Positions 52,590 through 63,477 of a stretch of DNA of 64,000 bases are shown here, piece by piece. The DNA comes from Adiantum capillus-veneris (taxonomy: Eukaryota; Streptophyta; Polypodiopsida; Polypodiales; Pteridaceae). The DNA lies in the NCBI GenBank assembly GCA_014529385.2, contig CM043951.1:111685469-111749468 (forward strand), in the 5' to 3' direction. The number at the start of each line of letters is the position of its first letter. Position 1 is the stretch's first letter. The notes below the pieces were generated by a model. That model had not been told where the DNA came from and ran no database searches. It saw only the letters and a list, made by a program, of their open reading frames with translations. A program made the position numbers and the translations under genes.

Positions 52590-52945
52590 TTCTCGTAATG
52601 TCTTAGGCTATAATGCGTGTGGTCGCTATTGCCTACACCTATCGGGTCATGTAGTTTATACCAGCTACAGTGTACAGTTTACCCGATTGGGCCCTTGGTA
52701 AAGGACCAATTTGTATCTATCCCCCACTTCTCAAACGGGCCATATGAAATGATAGGAGTCTAACACTCATAGGTTAGTGTCAACTCACTGGATAGTTGAC
52801 AAGCTCTGCATGTTTTACATTAATGATGCACATCCCTATTCAGACTAGGCCAAGAGAATCCTGTCTATAGAATCTTCCTACTAGTAATATCTAGAGCAAA
52901 GTGGCCACCGCAAACACCATCATAGAAACTTGAGATGACCTCCGT
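52590..52945 (-). pseudogene. pol: Tat integrase, zinc domain and first half of core
   Basis: The minus-strand translation gives FYDGVCGGHFALDIT, GFSWPSLNRDVHH and CKTCRACQLS (the H-x-C-x2-C zinc-domain area, with a stop in place of the Trp after DVHH). Then comes FEKWGIDTNW and AIATTRIIA, where similarity stops. The order matches residues 205-300 of the integrase at 12044-13849. The next block (EVTKFIFEHICC) is 11 kb away at 41437, in the same strand and order. Confidence 0.75.
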
Positions 52946-52959
52946 GATTTCAATGGAGA

Positions 52960-53269
52960 TTGGCACTCACCTAAGAATTTGGTTTTTGGCCTTGTAGTAC
53001 AAGGTGCTATTTATAAGGTTGTATCTTGTTGCCTTTCGGACAAGCCATTGTTTGTGGCCCTTGGTATACCCTTTAGGACATTCTCATGTGTATTCTGCTT
53101 CATTGTTGGAGTGGGAGTGTGGTAACTGCCCAATAGAGAAGACCTTTTCCTTTTGCTTATTGAAAATGGTGATGCCAACTGCAGCCTGATCCACTGTTCT
53201 TTTGTAAGCTCCATCAAAGAAAAGAGAGTGAGCTCCTTCCACCTTAGAAAATTCCACCATTGGTGTCAC
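52960..53269 (-). pseudogene. pol: Tat archaeal-like RNase H, partial
   Basis: LFFDGAYKRTVDQAAVGITI and SHSNNEAEYT give the first Asp and the Glu of the second RNase H, matching LFFDGSYKK and NNEAEYATLEAGL of the 13.8-kb copy. The second half of the domain, including the third acid, is deleted. About 40 codons later the sequence is already at LYYKAKNQIL, which precedes the integrase zinc domain. Confidence 0.75.
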
Positions 53270-53293
53270 TCCTCTGCCTTTTGCATTGACCTT

Positions 53294-53734
53294 TCACTTC
53301 TTCTCATATTGATGATGAGTAAGAATACCTGTTAGACTAGCTCTGGTCGAGTTATCCACTTGCATAGTGTAATCAAACTCTTGTAATGTATCAAGCCACT
53401 TAGAGATTCTGGATGAGACATCCATGTGTTGCATTACATACGGAAAGAATTCTTCCATTGTTAGAATTACAAAGGGTCTAGGCAATGGATAAGAGTGGAT
53501 CTTTGTGGTGGAAAAAATCAATGCAAGGACCATGTGCTCTACCATGGTGAATCCTTTCTCTGATGGGGTCATGACACGACTAGAGAAGTAGATAGGATGC
53601 ATAAAAGAGGTTTGGGGGTCCTGTTGCATTAGTACGTCCCCAAGTGTATCACCTCCTACACTAAGGTTAACATAAAATGGCTCGTCCCATCTAGGGGGTG
53701 CAATGGTGGGAACTGAATCCAGGATTTGTTTCAC
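53294..53734 (-). pseudogene. pol: Tat pol RNase H, degenerate active site
   Basis: Begins PPRWDEPFYVNLSVGGDTLG and includes FTMVEHMVLAL, PRPFVILTMEEFFPYVM and a VDNSTRASL end. The first catalytic Asp is Asn (FYVN), as in the 14.2-kb copy. The third position reads LTMEEF and the fourth GILTH. One frame, 146 codons. It retains the Trp that is TAG in the other copy. Confidence 0.8.
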
Positions 53735-54560
53735 TTCGCTAAAGTGTTGCTCATTTTATTCACTCCATAGGAAGACATCTCTATGGGTCACTTGTTCTAA
53801 AAGGAGAACCACTTGAGAGAGCAAGTGAATGAACCTGCTCAAATACCTTCTGAAGGAAAGAGACCAATTGCTTAACTGTTGTGGGTGATGAAAAAGATAC
53901 TAAAGCTTGAACCTTGCTTGGCTCAACCACAATTCCTTTGGAAAAAATTACATGTCCGAGAAGAGTGACCTTGCACCAATGTGATACTTATCTACAATAA
54001 CATGGCCACCCAAGGCTTGTAGCCTAGCCAAGCCATCCAAGAACTTGTTCAAATGGAGGGAGCGAGAGTTGTAGATGCAGAAATCATCTATGAAAACCCT
54101 TATTCAGCTACCAAAGTATGGCTAGAAGACAAAAGTTACATAGCATTGGAATGTGGCTGGAGCATTGATGAGGCCAAAAGGCATCACTATGTAAGCAAAT
54201 CATCCCCATGGTGTTATGAAGGTTGTCTTTTTATGTCTTCTTCCGCAATGCTAATCTAGAAGTAGCCGAAGTAGACATCACATATTGTGTAGCGCTCATG
54301 ACCTACTACCTCGTTCAGAATCGGATCTTGGAATGGGAGAGTAAAATGATCCCTCTTTGTTGCTACATTCAGAGGTTTGTAGTGTACACAAACCCTCCAC
54401 TTATCGTTTTTCTTCGGCATGAAAACCACTGAGAGACCCACTCTAAGTCTTCAATGGGGTAAATGAAACCTGCATGTAGAAAATTCCTCACCTCTTTGAG
54501 CAATGCCTCATGCTGAACTACCCCAAGCCTTCTCATCTTTTGTACTACAGGCTTACTTCC
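53735..54560 (-). pseudogene. pol: Tat reverse transcriptase, decayed
   Basis: The segment 54256-54441 has VVFMPKKNDKWRVCVHYKPL, LPFQDPILNEVVGHERYTIC and DVYFGYF, RT blocks with DGFSGYF changed. The catalytic motif region (54080-54094 on the minus strand) reads FIDDF and looks intact. Further on are remnants of the thumb region down to 53760. Several frameshifts and stops break it. It is the same family as RT residues 740-1000 of the 10.9-19.6-kb element. Confidence 0.75.
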
Positions 54561-55410
54561 TTCCTTGAGTCTTATGTGGTGTTGCACGACTACGATGCCT
54601 GTGATATTGCCATCACCTTCAATGAAAAGTGTGGTGAAGTTACCCCTCATAGAGATGTACTCTTCTCTCTCCTCACTAGCTAACTCACTAGAGAGCATCC
54701 ATTGTAGCTTACTTGTATCCACCAAGGGTATCCACCAAGGGCAGGGTGCCTGATGGTGCGCCTGGTTTTTTGGTGGTGCTTCAAAATGTGTCAATCTCTT
54801 TGGATTTCTGAGGATGACTCCCATCACTTCGACGCTACTATCACTCTCTTCAATTTTTGTCGTCTCTTCTCCCGAGGTGGTCGAAGAGTCTCTGGTGAAT
54901 TCATCTTCAAATGCCTCCAAGATCATGTTGTGATGCATACTAGTCTTCATGTCGTAGAATATGGGCTTTCCTTTAGCATCCTTCAATTGGATCATTTTGG
55001 TACTCCCATTCTGCTTAGCCTCCATAGCCATGAGCCATGGCCTTTTGAGAATGATAGGGTAGACTTCCCCTTTGTGTGACATGAAAAAAATTTCTACCTC
55101 TACTTTTGTGTCAAATGAATTCACCTTGTCTCCATTCTTAATGCCTACGCATTTCACTTTGAAATTATTTTCCATTTAGCTCGGCAAGGTGCGAGCCTAC
55201 TTACCTCTAGGCCTAGATGGTGAATCATTTGCTCACTCATGACATAGATTTGTGTGTCGGTATCTATGTAGATGTTTGAGATACGTTGTCCCTTGATATG
55301 GGAATCCATGATAGGTAGAATGTCATCTGGTTTCCTCCCAGAGATAGCCCCAACTATCCTTGGTCTTGACTTTCTAGTATTTACAATCTTCGTCCATTGT
55401 CTCCTCATCC
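54561..55410 (-). pseudogene. pol: Tat protease and protease-RT linker
   Basis: The upstream piece (55154-55408) has the protease entry ISNIYIDTDTQIYVM, where other copies have YVDGGAQICV, so the catalytic D-G-G is D-T-D. After a frameshift the second piece has YPIILKRPWLMAMEA, a Ser/Thr/Glu-rich linker, SSVEVMGVILRNPKR and VVQHHIRLKEGSKPVVQKMR. The linker motifs are shared with the plus-strand element at 2331-2640. Confidence 0.8.
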
Positions 55411-56127
55411 TTGGTCCAAGATGGAGTAATTAGGGCCAGGTTATTTTCAGACCCTACATCAAAACATCTTGCACTAGCTCATCTGGTTTAGCATACTCGC
55501 CCATTGAAAATCCACCATGTCGATCTTCCGCCTAGGTTTAGAGGCATGCATGCTAGACTCTCCTTCTCCTTTCATATTTTACTCCCTTTGAGAGCCATCT
55601 TCGTTCCTAGAATGCTTCACTCCCACAGAATCCACTTCTTCTAATTTTCCTTTTCCTTTGCCCTTCTTTTTGAAGTGCTCTTCTACCTTTGCCTTTCATT
55701 TAGCTTCAAGACTAATGGCACTCACTACTTGGTTTCCAGCAGGTGGTGGTGGAGGTAGCGGTGGAATGAGAGGTTGCGGTGGTGGTGGTGGTTGTACGGG
55801 CAGTCAAAGGATTTGGACCGGTGGAATCGGCTCTGGTTGCCTTGGTGGTGGTGGCCTTGCCCTAGGTGGAGAAATTTGATTCTTCCTTACGTCTCTATTC
55901 AAGTTCTGCCTTCTTATATGAGGACAGTAGTACATGCCATGGCCGTTCTCTCCACAGTTGTAACAATGGTAGTCTTGATTCTTTCTTCGCTGTTCTCTTC
56001 CTCACTCTATATTTTTGGCAGGTGCATGCACTTGCTGCACTAGATGTACTGAAAGATTCTGTAACTGATTGGTGATTCGATTGCGCAGGCCTTGTTGATC
56101 TTCAATCGGTTCCTATGGCTAATTCGT
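55411..56127 (-). pseudogene. gag: Tat gag C-terminal part with zinc knuckle
   Basis: The minus-strand translation near 55920-55965 reads CYNCGENGHGMYYCPH, an intact C-x2-C-x4-H-x4-C knuckle (the 1.3-kb copy has Tyr at the second Cys). It is followed by a long Pro-rich segment (encoded by the GGTGGTGG-type sequence at 55740-55860) and a Lys/Glu-rich part. Stops and frameshifts are present. Confidence 0.7.
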
Positions 56128-56707
56128 CTAGACGGCTACTACAGGTGCGGCTAGGTGTGGTCGGGCCCTACCTAGTTCCTCTTCCTTGGTAGGTTTGGCT
56201 TGTAGATGCAATTTCTTATCTTTAAGGTGGGCTACTTCAACTGCTACCTCATACATAGCAGGAAACCTTCCCTTCACCTTCTCCTTAAGAATTGGCCACA
56301 AACCAGCTACAGCCTGGTCTTTCTTTAGGAATTTGGGTTCCCCTTCGTCCTCCATCAGCGATGCAACCCATCGTCCCCATAGATCCACGAACTTTGATTT
56401 GTATGTTGCATATTCATCCATACTCCTTGCTTATCAAAAAATTCCACAACTTCTTTGATGTGGTGACTTCTCTAAAGCGCCTTAGAAATGCTACTCTTAG
56501 CAGGTCCTACCTGTTGTTGGTGTCTGGGCGTACTAAGGCGTTGTACCATGATCTTGCTTCTACTTTCATAAACAGTGGGAAAATACACAGGTACCAAGCA
56601 TCGTAATCCCTTTCAGAGATGCCACATGCTATCTCAAAGTTATCCACAAAATCCAAAGCATATTCCCGTACCTTACCTATGAATGTTGGGAAAGAAACGT
56701 TCTCCAT
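56128..56707 (-). pseudogene. gag: Tat gag N-terminal and capsid part
   Basis: Starts MENVSFPTFIGKVREYALDF (56707), the counterpart of MAFSYPEFHGRSDEDVEEF in the 17.4-kb copy, through WYLCIFPLFMKVEARSWYNA. After a frameshift comes YKSKFVDLWGRWVASLMEDE, KKDQAVAGLWPILKEKVKGR and LKDKKLHLQAKP. The 5' LTR of this element should lie to the right of 56707 but is missing; other Ty3 sequence begins by about 56800. Confidence 0.8.
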
Positions 56708-56799
56708 TTCAAAACACGATTTTCAAACCTTTTTTTCCCCTTGAACACAAGTGAATTAGCGGCCTATAGCGGCTTTCCTACAAGGTTGGGTGGATTCAT

Positions 56800-57274
56800 C
56801 AAAACATGATGGAAATTATCACCATCTTCAACCGTCTACTGCTCCACAAAATCTTGACCATCATCTAGGCTTTGCACATTTTCAGCATCTCCTTCTGAAC
56901 CTTCGGTTTCTTCAGCTGGATTGCTATCTTCTACCTTCTCATGCAAGCTTTCCACAAGAACATGCTCTCCCTTTTTTATTTGCACTGGAAACCCAACACC
57001 TCCTTCCTCTTTGGCACTCTAACGTCCATCACTGGCACATGCACACCATGAACTAGAAACTTCTAAGGAGCATAATCAATTGTTGTCCTTATCTCAATAG
57101 GCTTTGCATCCCACACAATTGGCACGTCCTTCAATTGGACCTTAGAATACTCTGCTAGCTTTGAAACAGGAACATAATCTGCAGGTTATAGCAAACCCAG
57201 CTCCAGCTTTCGTTTCACCTTTCTGGTCTTCATCTTGGCCCAATACACTATGTCTTCATAGGTATCAGCATCGT
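56800..57274 (-). pseudogene. gag: Gag part of a further Ty3 element, left of the chromovirus insertion
   Basis: On the minus strand, TYEDIVYWAKMKTRKVKRKL runs away from the insertion point at 57275, followed by PADYVPVSKLAEYSKVQLKD and an acidic Glu/Asp-rich tail with two or three stops. It joins in frame with 63473-63996 when the chromovirus and one ATCGT are left out, so both pieces are one gag. Confidence 0.65.
57270..57274. other. Target-site duplication ATCGT, left
   Basis: ATCGT before the LTR start at 57275. Identical to 63473-63477. Confidence 0.95.
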
Positions 57275-58424
57275 TGTCACGGGAACCGAATAATAGAGAT
57301 CGATAGCAAAAGATAGAGAAAGAGATCTTTGTATTGATGAATCTTTGTAGAGTTTTGATACAACAGAGGAGAAAAATATATGGGCACACTCCGTTGTACG
57401 GAGCTCGAACCTCCCGACCACCCCCGAGCTTCAGTTCGCTTGCATGCAGCGTCTCACTCGCACTCGCACTCGCACTCGCACTCTCACTCTCACTCTCACT
57501 CGCACTCGCACTCGCACTCGCAGAAGAAGAGATCGGTGAATGATCCCCAAACGCACCACCCGTCGTGCTTTTATCCTTCTTTTCCTCGAAAAGCCTGCAC
57601 GATTTTCGTACCAAGTATACCTGCGAGAATAATATAAGAACGTGATCGCTAAGCGATCCGTAAAGGTTAGATTTCTATCATGACACTTTGCACAGATCCT
57701 GTTTCACACATTGATTTCTGCATCACCTACAAAATAGCCAAAAGAACATACTCGTGCAACCAATTAAACATGATAATCAAAGTCAAATAAACATAATTAT
57801 ATACCTTCATAATCTCAATTGCCATACTCTACCATGAAGAAACAATCCACTTCTTGGTTGATAGCAGGGAGAACTGTATGATGTTGTAGGTCTGTCTGTC
57901 CCTGTGTACATTACACTGCTGCTGCCTTCTGTTTGTTTTCATCATAACTTTTACAAACGAACTCAGAACAGAGCAATAAAGGTACTCAAAACGACGGAAA
58001 TAGGTTTGTTCTACAAGACAACGCGGACAGAATTGCGAAAAACATCTCTGTTTGGCTAAAAACGCAACTTTTAGGTTGCGACGCATAAAACCTCTATTTT
58101 TGGGTATCCACTACTTTTACAACTTATTTTAAGCCTACCCATGCATTTTAAGCTAAAACACATAAATATAAAACATTGATATTAATAAAAATCTCAATTT
58201 TACTGTTCATAGACAGACTATCTGTTATTCATTAATCTTTATCAAATCCGTCTTTAGTGTATTATTAAAAAAAAAAGAATATATGTTCTCTCTTAATATT
58301 TCAATTCATTCGTATAAGCTCTATTTAATAGACTATTCGACAATCTTTCAAATCGTGCTGACGAAAGATATGCCCTGCTACATTCTTTTCGACTTTAAGA
58401 ACTTCAAATATTAGTCCTATTACA
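57275..58424 (-). repeat. Chromovirus 3' LTR
   Basis: TGTCACGGGA to CCTATTACA on the plus strand, 1150 bases. It contains a hexamer array of CTCGCA/CTCTCA units (57459-57521). It pairs with 62323-63472. Confidence 0.95.
57459..57521. repeat. CACTCG/CACTCT hexamer array in LTR
   Basis: Ten or so hexamers, with three CACTCT units in the middle. The same array is in the other LTR at 62507-62570. On the minus strand it reads as an alternating Ser-Ala/Ser-Glu frame, an artefact of the repeat. Confidence 0.9.
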
Positions 58425-58435
58425 TTCTCCCCTTA
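58425..58435 (-). other. Chromovirus polypurine tract
   Basis: The minus strand reads TAAGGGGAGAA directly before the 3' LTR. Confidence 0.85.
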
Positions 58436-58499
58436 TCAAAATTAACTCTGTCCTCAGAGTTGGTCTAAAGAGAGAAAAATTCTCTTTGCAAAACACTAA

Positions 58500-58827
58500 G
58501 ATCAATTCATGATGCATCCTCTACTGGATAGTTCTGCCACTTAACCAAAACTTCCACAATGTCTCTATTTCTCATATGTTTAAAACGCCTATCTAGTACT
58601 AAGTCTGATTCTACAGTCAATGGTCCGTCATCTTTCAACTTAGAGTTATCCTCTAAAACATGATGCACATTAGGAACATACTTTTTCAATAAACTCACAT
58701 AGAATACATGATGCACTTTAACATGAGAAGGCAATTCCAATTTGTAAGCTAATGAACCAATGCGCTTCAAAATTTTAAATGGACCAACAAATCGTGGAGA
58801 CAATCTTCTATCATTTCCAAGAATCAA
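58500..58827 (-). pseudogene. pol: Integrase C-terminal domain and chromodomain
   Basis: Reads LSPRFVGPFKILKRIGSLAY, then LPSHVKVHHVFYVSLLKKYV (the conserved end of chromovirus integrases), then the chromodomain VLDRRFKHMRNRDIVEVLVK followed by WQNYPVEDAS and a stop where ATWE is usual. This identifies a chromovirus. It is separated from the integrase core by a frameshift at about 58830-58850. Confidence 0.88.
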
Positions 58828-58850
58828 ATGAGACTTCTCAGGAATAACCG

Positions 58851-59650
58851 TTAAAAAACCATATCACCAGTTTCATACTCCACAACACGATGTTTCTTGT
58901 CATAATACAGTTTATGTCTCTTTTGAGATTCTCTAATATTCCCCCTGATTTTGGCCACCTCGTTATCCATTTTCTCAAGCATCTCACATGACAGCTCTAC
59001 CTTATTCCTCGAGCTAAGAAAATTTATAGGTGTGGGACAGTTATAGCCATACATTGCCTCAAACGGAGTCATCCTAATAGATGAATGATATGAACTGTTG
59101 TATGCAAATTCAAGCAAAGGCAAATATTCATTCCAATTAGATTGGTTTTCATTGACATACATTCGTAACATATCTTCTAAAATACGATTCACCCTCTCCG
59201 TTTCCGCATCATTTTGAGGATGGAAATCATTAGACATGCGTAATTGGGTACCTATAGAGTCAAAAGTCGCTCTCCAGAAATGAGAAGTGAACTTAGAATC
59301 TCTATCAGACACTATGCTCTTGGGCATGCCATGCAAACGAAATATCTCTTTCATAAACAAGTATGCAATGGTCAATGCAGTATAAATTATTTTTACAGGA
59401 AAGAAGTGAGCTTTTGTTGTGAGTCTATCTACCACCAGAAAGATCAAATCATACCCTCCATGAGTAGTAGGAAGTCTAATGATAAAGTCCATGGATATAC
59501 ACTCCCACTTCTGTAAAGGAATGTCTAAGGGTTGAAGGTCACCAGGCATCCTCTTATGCTCAATCTTAACTTGTTGACATTGAAAGCACTCACACACATA
59601 ATTCTTAACATCCAATTTCATATGCAACCAAAAGAATAAGGTTTTAATCT
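58851..59650 (-). pseudogene. pol: Chromovirus integrase core
   Basis: Open from 59627 to 58851. The end of the zinc domain is CECFQCQQVKIEHK. The core has WECISMDFIIRLP, LVVDRLTTKAHF, KSIVSDRDSKFTSHFW and NDAETERVNRILED, where QTDGQTERVN is usual; the catalytic Glu is kept, 35 residues after the Asp. MTPFEAMYGYNCPTPI follows. The three catalytic acids are present. The His part of the zinc domain lies across a frameshift at about 59630-59666. Confidence 0.9.
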
Positions 59651-59665
59651 TTTCATGTGTCTTAT

Positions 59666-61018
59666 TTAATCCAGGATGACCACAAAAGGTGAATTATGAC
59701 ACTCATGCAGAATTTGACTCTTAAAAGAAGAATTTGCAGGAATACACAGGCGGTCATAATAATACAGATTTCCCTTATACAAGTGATATCTGTTCTCATA
59801 CATCTCACCAATATTCTCACGCAAGAATTTCAAAATAGGCATGTAAAAAGAATCATTTTCAACTTCGGCATGTATCTCATCAACCAAATCGGATTGCACA
59901 ACAGTCAACAAATTACACATGGGCCTACGACTCAATGCATCTGCAACTTTATTTTCTTTCCCACACAAACACTTCAAATGAAAGTCATACTCAGCCAGCA
60001 ATTCAATCCATCTTCTTTGTTTGTTATTTAATAATGGCTGAGTGAAAATATACTTCAAACTTTGATGAACAATACGCAATTCAAATTTGACACCAAGCAA
60101 AAGATAACGCCAATGTTTCAATGCATGAACAATAGCAAGCAATTCTAGATCATGTGTTGCATAGTTCAATTCATGTCGTCTTAATTTCCTAAACTCATAT
60201 GCAACTACTCTTCCTTCTTGTGTCAAAACACAACCTAATTGTTCACCACTAGAGTCACAGGACACAACAAATGGTTTGCCCATCTCAGGAACTTTTAAAA
60301 CATAATTTTCCGCTATTTTAGCCTTCAAGGTCTCAAAAGCAGTCTCACAGCTAGAAGTCCACACAAAACCCTTGTCTTTCTTGGTCAATTCGGTCAAAAG
60401 ACTTGCTATCTTAGAGAAATCTTTAATGTGTGCTCTCTCATATTGTGCTAGACCCATAAAGCTTCTTACATCTCTTACTAACATAGTCTTAACTTTATCA
60501 AGATCAATGTGAATCCCCTCTTTAGAAATCACTCTTCCCAAATACACAATCTGATCCTTTGCAAAAGAATACTTACTTGCTTTGGCATACAATTTATGTT
60601 CACGCAAAACCTCAAATATTTTCTTTAAGTGCAATGCATGATCTTCTTCATTCGTAGAATACACAAAAATATTATCCAAGAATACCAGAATGAAGTCATC
60701 AAGATACGGGTGAAAAATATTATTCATTAAGCACATGAAAGTTGTTGGTGCATTAGTCAAACCAAAAGCAAGAACTCTAAATTCATAATGTCCATAACGT
60801 GTACGAAAAGAAATCTTTGGAATGTCCTCGACCTTAATGCAGATTTGATGGTAGCCAGAACGAAGATCAACCTTTGAAAATATTGTGTCACCACTCAAAT
60901 GACTAAGCAGTTCATCTATGTGAGGAAGAGGATATTTGTTCTTAATGGTCTGTTTGTTTAATCCCCTATAGTCGATGTATAACCTATATGTACCATCCTT
61001 CTTCTTTTTGAATAACAC
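59666..61018 (-). pseudogene. pol: Chromovirus reverse transcriptase and RNase H, active site FLDN
   Basis: 450 codons in one frame. RT blocks: KKDGTYRLYIDYRGLNKQTI, YPLPHIDELL, FSKVDLRSGYHQI, FGLTNAPTTFM. The active site reads VFLDNIFVYS, with Asn in place of the second Asp of FLDD, which should abolish polymerisation. RNase H blocks: PFVVSCDSSGEQLGCVL, NYATHDLELLAIVHALKHWR, then IVHQSLKYI (D of TDH changed to V-H) and KVADALSRR. The RT start lacks its first blocks in this frame; they lie upstream (61019-61150) beyond a stop. Confidence 0.92.
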
Positions 61019-61474
61019 AAGACTACCCCAAGGAGATACACTAGGCTTAATGAAACCCTTTTTTTCAAAAGATCATCAAGTTGTATCTTGAGCTCTTTAA
61101 GCTCATTAATATTGAACCTGTATGGAGCTCTTGAATAAGGTGTTGCTCCTGGATATAGATCTATGGCATGGTCTACCGCTCAAGGCGGAGGCATACCAGG
61201 AAGATCGTCCGGAAACACATCCTTAAATTCATGTAAGAGATCCTCTATAAATTCAGGATTTGTCTCTTTATGTTTATCCCCAGATTCTTCTTTAATCTCA
61301 TTAGCAAACACAAGCAACGTCTCACACTCTTATCTAAGTCACTTTATCAATTCCATTGCCAAAACTAGATTTAGAATCTCTTTCTTTCCACAAAGAGTGT
61401 GACTTATCATCATCAAATGATTAAAGATATATTTTTCTTTCTTAACAATCAATCAAAACATGATTTTCAATGAT
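61019..61474 (-). pseudogene. pol: Protease-RT linker and RT N-terminus, broken
   Basis: In the same frame as the RT downstream and the protease remnant upstream, but interrupted by stops. Minus-strand pieces resemble the chromovirus linker (PGATPYSRAPYRF near 61120-61150) that precedes RT block 1. Confidence 0.65.
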
Positions 61475-61730
61475 CTAATTGATACCAATGATAACATCAT
61501 GCATATCAATGTTTATGTTATAGAAATCATCTTTATGATTTTGACTCTTCAAAGAAAAAAAAAACAAATTTTCTACTAACTCTTTCGTGGAACTATTATT
61601 ACCACTAGTTAAGTCCACAAGTCTTTTAACTTCTCGATTTAATTTCAAGTTTAATTTCTCAATCAATTTAGACGATAAGAAGCAATGAATACTATCCAAA
61701 TCAATTAAGAAATTCAAATTTTAATCTCAA
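61475..61730 (-). pseudogene. pol: Chromovirus protease remnant
   Basis: MNFLIDLDSIHCFLSSKLIE matches the chromovirus protease entry, where LIDSGSTHNFIS is usual; the D-S-G is D-L-D, so inactive. A run of VNIDMHDVIIGI at the end matches the second protease block (DVILGMDW). Confidence 0.75.
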
Positions 61731-62308
61731 CTTCTACGCATAAATTCGATCTCACAGAAGCTTTCAAAGGACGTATCAAAGACATAAAACATCACAAAGA
61801 AGGAGTAGATGACTTACCTTTATCGTACGCATCGCCAAAAGTCTCCAATTGAGCCATCTTGGTATGTATTGTCTTATCGGTCACCTTGCTCGAGCATTCG
61901 AAAGTCTCGTGGTCGTGTTCTCGATATTGAAAGTATAATCCCAATCTTTGAGTTCTTCAATCCACGCTTCTAAATCTTCGAATATCTTTCTTATGCCATC
62001 AAACTCTTTAAGCTTAGCCTTCGTTAAGAATGATTTGGTTGTCGCTTCTTCCATATCGTCATCGTTTCTTTTGGCGGTACCCCAGTGCCACCACGATGAT
62101 TATTGTTTCCAGGTGGATTAGCATGGTTTTCACCTTCATGTTGGCCATCAAGGTCTACATAGATATCAAGCTCTCGTGCTGCTTTGCCCCACAGAGCCTC
62201 AGCACACTCTCGATTTGCAATTTTCAGATCTTCTCATAGTCGCCGAATCAGGTCTTCTTGCTCCTTCATCCTCCTCTCGTATCCTTCCATGTCCAGAATC
62301 AACCGCTT
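61731..62308 (-). pseudogene. gag: Residual gag start and leader of the chromovirus
   Basis: The minus strand near the primer site encodes a coiled, charged segment (MEGYERRMKEQEDLIRRL), then DDDMEEATTKSFLTKAKLKE and a short Trp/Glu-rich part before the protease. The capsid core and the zinc knuckle, about 300 codons in related elements, are absent. An internal deletion removed them. Confidence 0.6.
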
Positions 62309-62320
62309 GCTCTGATACCA
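62309..62320 (-). other. Chromovirus primer-binding site (initiator-Met tRNA)
   Basis: The minus strand reads TGGTATCAGAGC, two bases inside the 5' LTR. Confidence 0.95.
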
Positions 62321-62322
62321 AT

Positions 62323-63472
62323 TGTCACGGGAACCGAATAATAGAGATCGATAGCAAAAGATAGAGAAAGAGATCTTTGTATTGATGAATCTTTGGAGAG
62401 TTTTGATACAACAGAGGAGCAAAATATATGGGCACACTCCGTTGTACGGAGCTCGAACCTCCCGACCACCCCCGAGCTTCAGTTCGCTTGCATGCAGCGT
62501 CTCACTCGCACTCGCACTCGCACTCGCACTCTCACTCTCACTCTCACTCGCACTCGCACTCGCACTCGTAGAAGAAGAGATCGGTGAATGATCCCCAAAC
62601 GCACCACCCGTCGTGCTTTTATTCTTCTTTTCCTCGAAAAGCCTACACGATTTTCGTACCAAGTATACCTGCGAGAATAATATAAGAACGTGATCGCTAA
62701 GCGATCCGTAAAGGTTAGATTTCTATCATGACACTTTGCACAGATCCTGTTTCACACATTGATTTCTGCATCACCTACAAAATAGCCAAAAGAACATACT
62801 CGTGCAACCAATTAAACATGATAATCAAAGTCAAATAAACATAATTATATACCTTCATAATCTCAATTGCCATACTCTACCATGAAGAAACAATCCACTT
62901 CTTGGTTGATAGCAGGGAGAACTGTATGATGTTGTAGGTCTGTCTGTCCCTGTGTACATTACACTGCTGCTGCCTTCTGTTTGTTTTCATCATAACTTTT
63001 ACAAACGAACTTAGAACAGAGCAATCCAGGTACTCAAAACGACAGAAATAGGTTTGGTCTACAAGACAACGCGGACAGAATTGCGAAAAACGTCTCTGTT
63101 TGGCTAAAAACGCAACTTTTAGGTCGCGACGCATAAAACCTCTATTTTTGGGTATCCACTACTTTTACAACTTATTTTAAGCCTACCCATGCATTTTAAG
63201 CTAAAACACATAAATATAAAACATTGATATTAATAAAAATCTCAATTTTACTGTTCATAGACAGACTATCTGTTATTCATTAATCTTTATCAAATCCGTC
63301 TTTAGTGTATTATTAAAAAAAAAAGAATATATGTTCTCTCTTAATATTTCAATTCATTCGTATAAGCTCTATTTAATAGACTATTCGACAATCTTTCAAA
63401 TCGTGCTGACGAAAGATATGCCCTGCTACATTCTTTTCGACTTTAAGAACTTCAAATATTAGTCCTATTACA
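62323..63472 (-). repeat. Chromovirus 5' LTR
   Basis: 1150 bases, the same length as 57275-58424. It contains the hexamer array at 62507-62570. Right flank ATCGT. Confidence 0.95.
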
Positions 63473-63477
63473 ATCGT
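63473..63477. other. Target-site duplication ATCGT, right
   Basis: Identical to 57270-57274. Confidence 0.95.

Larger units (their letters stand above)
57275..63472 (-). mobile_element. Full-length Ty3 chromovirus, minus strand
   Basis: 6198 bases with two 1150-base LTRs that differ at about a dozen positions by eye, perfect duplication ATCGT, an initiator-Met primer site by the right LTR and a polypurine tract by the left LTR. The coding part has protease, RT, RNase H, integrase and a chromodomain on the minus strand. Most of gag is missing. Stops, two frameshifts and an RT active-site change mean it cannot act alone. It inserted into the gag of another Ty3 element. Confidence 0.95.

Noticed and set aside
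57186-57614. 142-codon frame with Ser-Ala and Ser-Glu repeats, repeated at 62234-62662
   Set aside because: It runs through the chromovirus LTR and its hexamer array, and the first copy crosses the LTR border. It has no independent start context or domain.
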